Shown here piece by piece: positions 61,155 to 64,000 of a DNA stretch of 64,000 nt. Under the pieces are notes generated by a model. That model made no database searches and was not told where the DNA came from. It saw only the letters and a list, made by a program, of their open reading frames with translations. Positions within the stretch are counted from its first letter, which is position 1. Each line of letters begins with the position of its first letter. The stretch comes from Mycobacterium senriense (GTDB lineage Bacteria; Actinomycetota; Actinomycetes; Mycobacteriales; Mycobacteriaceae). The DNA lies in contig NZ_AP024828.1 of the NCBI RefSeq assembly GCF_019668465.1, positions 4,650,001 through 4,714,000 of the forward strand, read 5' to 3'. Made by a program: the position numbers and the translations under genes.

Positions 61155-62357
61155 CTAGTCCCCCCGCAGGAGCAGCGCGACCTGTTCGCTCATGATGCCG
61201 CCGTTGCCGGTCACGAACGCGGTGTGGCAGTCGGTCACCTGCGCGTCGCCGGCCCGGCCCATGATCTGGCGTGCACCGTCGACCACATGGTGCATGCCGC
61301 CGGCCATGCCGGCCTGGCCGAAGGACAGTTGGCCGCCGGCGGTGTTGAGCGGGAAGTCACCGCGAAAGGTCAGGTCGTGCCCGGTAATCCAGGACATGCC
61401 TTCGCCTTTCGCGCAGAATCCGGCGTCCTCCAGGCTCATCAGCACCGTGATGGTGTAGCAGTCGTAGATCGACGCGACATCCACATCGGACCGGTTCAGT
61501 CCGGCCATCGCGAAGGCCTGGTCGGCCGCGCGTGCGATCGGGGTGGACAGCAGGTCCTCGGCATAGGTCGGGGTCTTGAAGGCGATGTGCTCGCCGAAGC
61601 CCTTGATCCACACCGGCCGGTGGCGGCCGCGGCGTGCGATGTCGGCGTTGGCAATCAGCACGCCCACTCCCCCGTGCACGCGCATCACCGTTTCCAGCAT
61701 GTGAATCGGGTCGGCGATCATCGGGCTGTCCAGCACATCGTTCACCGTGATCGGGGTGCCGTGAAACACCGCGCCCGGGTGCGCGCACGCGTTGCTGCGT
61801 TGGTCGACGGCGATCTTGGCGACCGCGGCCGGGTCGTAGCCGAATTCCGCCGCGTAACGCTGGGCGATCTGAGCGTAGGGCGCGTTCTGCCCTACGTTGC
61901 CGTAGGGAATCTCGAATTCGGCTTGTGGCGAGCCGTAGTCGTTCGATGACGCCCCATACCAATTCGGGTCGGGCGCGGGTCGACGCTCGGATCGGGGCAG
62001 CGACGCCGAGCCGGGTACGACGGCGAGCGCCGCTTCGCAGATGCCGAGTTCGACGGCCGCCGCGGCCCGCCAGATCATTCCGGCGGCGGTGGCCCCACCG
62101 AGATCCACGCGCTCGCCGAAATCCAGGGCCAAACCCAAATATTCGCACAGGGTGGCCGGCGCGAACATGGCCGACTCGGCGATGCCGTGGGTCAGCAGGC
62201 CGTTGACACAGTCGGGGCCGACTCCGGCGTCCTCGATCGCCATCTTCGCCAGCACCGCGTATTGATCGAGGGTGAACAGCGGCGCGCGGGTGGGACGCCG
62301 TTCGGCGGGCAACTCCGCGATCCCGACGATGGCTGCCTCGCCGCGCAGCCCGGTCAC
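61155..62357 (-). CDS. Ltp2/SCP-2-like thiolase-fold protein (probable retro-aldolase)
   Basis: A 400-residue thiolase-superfamily protein of the lipid-transfer (Ltp/SCPx) branch. It contains VDLGGATAAGMIWRAAAAVE at the place where thiolases have the nucleophilic cysteine, which is absent; DVASIYDCYTITVLMSLED and LNTAGGQLSFGQAGMAGGMH are typical for this branch. Ltp2-like enzymes do not ligate acetyl-CoA but cleave C-C bonds by a retro-aldol reaction, as in steroid side-chain degradation, in complex with a DUF35 protein. The DUF35 gene follows by two bases and the MaoC gene precedes it with a four-base overlap. Substrate is inferred to be a beta-hydroxyacyl-CoA. Confidence 0.88.
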   Translation of the reverse strand: MTGLRGEAAIVGIAELPAERRPTRAPLFTLDQYAVLAKMAIEDAGVGPDCVNGLLTHGIAESAMFAPATLCEYLGLALDFGERVDLGGATAAGMIWRAAAAVELGICEAALAVVPGSASLPRSERRPAPDPNWYGASSNDYGSPQAEFEIPYGNVGQNAPYAQIAQRYAAEFGYDPAAVAKIAVDQRSNACAHPGAVFHGTPITVNDVLDSPMIADPIHMLETVMRVHGGVGVLIANADIARRGRHRPVWIKGFGEHIAFKTPTYAEDLLSTPIARAADQAFAMAGLNRSDVDVASIYDCYTITVLMSLEDAGFCAKGEGMSWITGHDLTFRGDFPLNTAGGQLSFGQAGMAGGMHHVVDGARQIMGRAGDAQVTDCHTAFVTGNGGIMSEQVALLLRGD

Positions 62358-62800
62358 GCCTGAGCTCCCCGCATCGGCAGCTCGACCGTCGCCATTCCCG
62401 GCATCAGTATCGTGTCGTCGCGGCGCCCGGCGATGACGAGATCGACCAGCCCGGTTCCCGTGTCGCTCAGCCGTTTACCGGTGACCTCACCACCGAAGCT
62501 GAGCGATTCGCCGGGATAGGCGACGGCCCGGTTCTGCACCGAGAACGACACCAGTCGCCCGCGCCCGCCGATCCAGTCGCCCAAGGCGCGGGCCAGCAGC
62601 GCCGCCTGCAGCGGGCCGTGCACCAGGACCGTTTCGTAGCCTTCGGTGTCGCGGGCCCACTCTTTGTCGTAGTGGATGCGGTGGCCGTTGTAGGTGGCGG
62701 CGCTGAAGAAGAACATCTGGGTTTCGTCGACGGTGACGGTCAGCGTGGGGATGTCCTCACCCACCGCGACGTCTTCGTAACACACCTGCGAGTCGGTCAT
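62354..62800 (-). CDS. MaoC-like hot-dog protein (ChsH1-like hydratase subunit)
   Basis: A 148-residue single hot-dog domain. FFSAATYNGHRIHYDKEWAR aligns with the hydratase motif G-D-x-N-P-x-H; the histidine (H43) is kept, but the aspartate position is asparagine (N38). VHGPLQAALLARAL continues the fold and closes the family pattern. ChsH1 is the small subunit of a MaoC heteromeric hydratase with ChsH2. It overlaps the thiolase gene by four bases and is 7 bases after the next MaoC gene. Hydration of an enoyl-CoA, with its partner, is the likely role. Confidence 0.87.
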   Translation of the reverse strand: MTDSQVCYEDVAVGEDIPTLTVTVDETQMFFFSAATYNGHRIHYDKEWARDTEGYETVLVHGPLQAALLARALGDWIGGRGRLVSFSVQNRAVAYPGESLSFGGEVTGKRLSDTGTGLVDLVIAGRRDDTILMPGMATVELPMRGAQA

Positions 62801-62807
62801 TGCGCTC

Positions 62808-63308
62808 CTAGGGACGGGCGATCATCGATGTCGACGCTTCGGCCAGCAGGTCGCGATGCTGGTTGCGGTACACCGTGTGCCAGGTGACAAGAACGAATTT
62901 GCCGGAGCGGCCTTGCTTTTCGACGATCGATTCGATGGTGCGGACCATCTCGATCTCGTCGCGGTGATAGGCGGGCAGGTGAAACGTGAAGCTCTCACCG
63001 CCGGCCATCCGCTTGGGGGCCCGGGGGAAGGCCAGGCTGCCGGAGACCGCCCCGGACGATCCGTCGGGACGCAGCGACTCGAGCGGCGAGACGCCGAGGA
63101 TCGCGTACTGGAGGAACAATGGAGGGCAGATGATGTCGCGATATCCATTGGCTCTGGCGTAATCCGGGTCGAAATACAGCGGGTTGTGGTCACCCACCGC
63201 CGCGGCCCAGCGTTGCCAATCGCGCCGGTTCACCTCGCCGGTCGCCGACGCTGCGACCGTGCCCACGCGGGACGCCGATTCCGCGTCGATCAAGCTGTCC
63301 TCGCTCAA
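62808..63308 (-). CDS. MaoC-like hot-dog protein (ChsH2 N-terminal-domain-like)
   Basis: A 166-residue MaoC/FAS1-dehydratase-type protein. The hydratase motif is AAAVGDHNPLYFDPDYA: aspartate 40 is present, but the usual histidine is tyrosine (Y45). Together with the neighbouring subunit it resembles the ChsH1-ChsH2 heterotetramer; ChsH2 normally carries an additional C-terminal DUF35 domain, which here is a separate gene at 60751. TTG 63308 is the start: it overlaps the dehydrogenase stop (TTGA), with GGGGAG upstream. Frames further upstream lie inside the dehydrogenase gene. Confidence 0.82.
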   Translation of the reverse strand: MSEDSLIDAESASRVGTVAASATGEVNRRDWQRWAAAVGDHNPLYFDPDYARANGYRDIICPPLFLQYAILGVSPLESLRPDGSSGAVSGSLAFPRAPKRMAGGESFTFHLPAYHRDEIEMVRTIESIVEKQGRSGKFVLVTWHTVYRNQHRDLLAEASTSMIARP

Positions 63309-64000
63309 CGGCGCTCCCCTTCGTCTGTCTCGTCGTGCAGGCACTGCTCGAGCCAGGAGGCCGCGACGTCGGCTCCACCGCCGAATGTCGAACCGAGCCG
63401 TGCGCGTTCGCTCCACAGGTGCAGGTCGGTCTCGGTGACATAGCCCATGCCGCCGTGCAATTGGTGGGCGTCCATCGTGATCAGCCGCGCCGCGGCGGCC
63501 GCGTGCATGCGCGCGACCGCTGTCTCCCTGGTCGCGACGCGGCCGCGTCCGAGCCAGAACACCGCCGCGTGCGCAGCCAATCGCGCTGCCGCGAGCGCGA
63601 TGTGCATGTTGGCGACCAGATGCTGGGCGGCCTGGAACGACGCGATGGGCCGGCCGAATTGATGACGCAGCTTGGTGTAGTCGACGGTGCGGTCCAACGC
63701 GGCTAGGCCGACGCCCACCAGGTCGAGCGATCCCAGCGCCGCGGCGATGTTGGCCAGCCGGCGCAGTGCCGGTGCGGTGACCCCGTCCAATGCCGCGTCG
63801 ACGGTGACGTCGTCGAAGCGCACCGTGCGAGCCTGGAACCCACCGGCCATGTCGAGCGGTTCCACGCTGACATCCCGGACATCGACGACGAAGAGCAGGG
63901 TGCGCCCGCCCGCCGCGGCCGACACCACGATGAGATCGGCGACGTCGATGTCGAGGACGTAATCCGCGGTTCCGTTGAGCCGCCACCGTTTTCCGGCGGG
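63305..64000 (-). CDS. Acyl-CoA dehydrogenase, C-terminal part (5' end outside window)
   Basis: The minus-strand frame is open from base 64000, so at least the N-terminal part of this gene is beyond the window; 231 residues remain. They begin GKRWRLNGTADYVLDIDVAD, in the middle beta domain, and continue to the C-terminal helical domain with DYTKLRHQFGRPIASFQAAQ, the FAD-binding sequence RQFG-x-P-I, and QLHGGMGYVTETDLHLW near the end. The usual active-site glutamate position is not clear; ChsE-type heteromeric dehydrogenases have only one active site in two chains. It overlaps the following MaoC gene by four bases and heads the catabolic operon as seen here. Confidence 0.92.
   Translation of the reverse strand, partial: PAGKRWRLNGTADYVLDIDVADLIVVSAAAGGRTLLFVVDVRDVSVEPLDMAGGFQARTVRFDDVTVDAALDGVTAPALRRLANIAAALGSLDLVGVGLAALDRTVDYTKLRHQFGRPIASFQAAQHLVANMHIALAAARLAAHAAVFWLGRGRVATRETAVARMHAAAAARLITMDAHQLHGGMGYVTETDLHLWSERARLGSTFGGGADVAASWLEQCLHDETDEGERR

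Overview
The window is high-GC actinobacterial DNA that reads as a slow-growing Mycobacterium, perhaps of the M. avium complex. This rests on gene content: a secreted cutinase, a carboxylic acid reductase, an F420-dependent Ddn-like reductase, DUF732 and DUF3761 secreted proteins, a 13E12-family HNH gene, a mycofactocin-type SDR, a DesA3-type desaturase with its reductase, and many GTG starts, some apparently leaderless. The species cannot be fixed from sequence alone. I saw no rRNA, tRNA, CRISPR array or insertion sequence.

Layout. 1-4289 (+): end of an acyl-CoA synthetase gene, a Rieske oxygenase and a KstD-like flavoprotein. 4300-5142 (-): a crotonase. 5245-7205 (+): a cobalt thiocyanate-hydrolase/nitrile-hydratase operon in which the beta-like and alpha-like parts are one polypeptide, followed by the gamma (catalytic) subunit and an activator. 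7514-17543: a mixed stretch with an RNA helicase, methyltransferase, two TetR regulators, amidohydrolase, cutinase, SDR, SigF-type sigma factor, lipoprotein and DUF2231 protein; 14617-15465 is the longest stretch with no gene. 18241-28188 (+): a tight seven-gene operon, TetR-P450-SDR-carboxylic acid reductase-amidohydrolase-M24-M24, closed by a hairpin. 28313-30864: a frameshifted 13E12 HNH gene whose 3' end is repeated 1.19 kb downstream, bracketing two small secreted-protein genes. 39256-30861 (-): TetR, then P450, mycofactocin-type SDR, crotonase, double CoA-transferase, SDR and a kinase-like protein, with matching operators before the TetR gene and the P450 gene. 39502-45980: lipoprotein, methyltransferases, arylsulfatase, nitronate monooxygenase, GbsR-type regulator and hydrolase. 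49850-46141 (-): CoA ligase, class II aldolase-like protein, amidohydrolase. 52022-50216 (-): a molybdopterin/cytochrome b fusion and a small membrane protein. 55431-52905 (-): ferredoxin-type reductase and fatty-acid desaturase. 64000-56555 (-): acyl-CoA dehydrogenase (cut by the window end), two MaoC hydratases, an Ltp2-like thiolase, a DUF35 protein, an esterase, a Baeyer-Villiger-like monooxygenase and a FadD17-like ligase, nearly all with overlapping start and stop codons.

Together the genes form a catabolic and lipid-modifying region. Several independent operons each combine CoA activation, P450/Rieske/flavin oxidation and C-C or C-N bond cleavage, each next to a TetR or GbsR regulator. 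The most unusual parts are the fused thiocyanate-hydrolase-like operon, the reductase operon with an intact plus a degenerate M24 protein, the 35-bp repeat bracketing an inserted segment in the 13E12 gene, and the terminal retro-aldol operon in which a ChsH2-like protein appears to be split into two genes.
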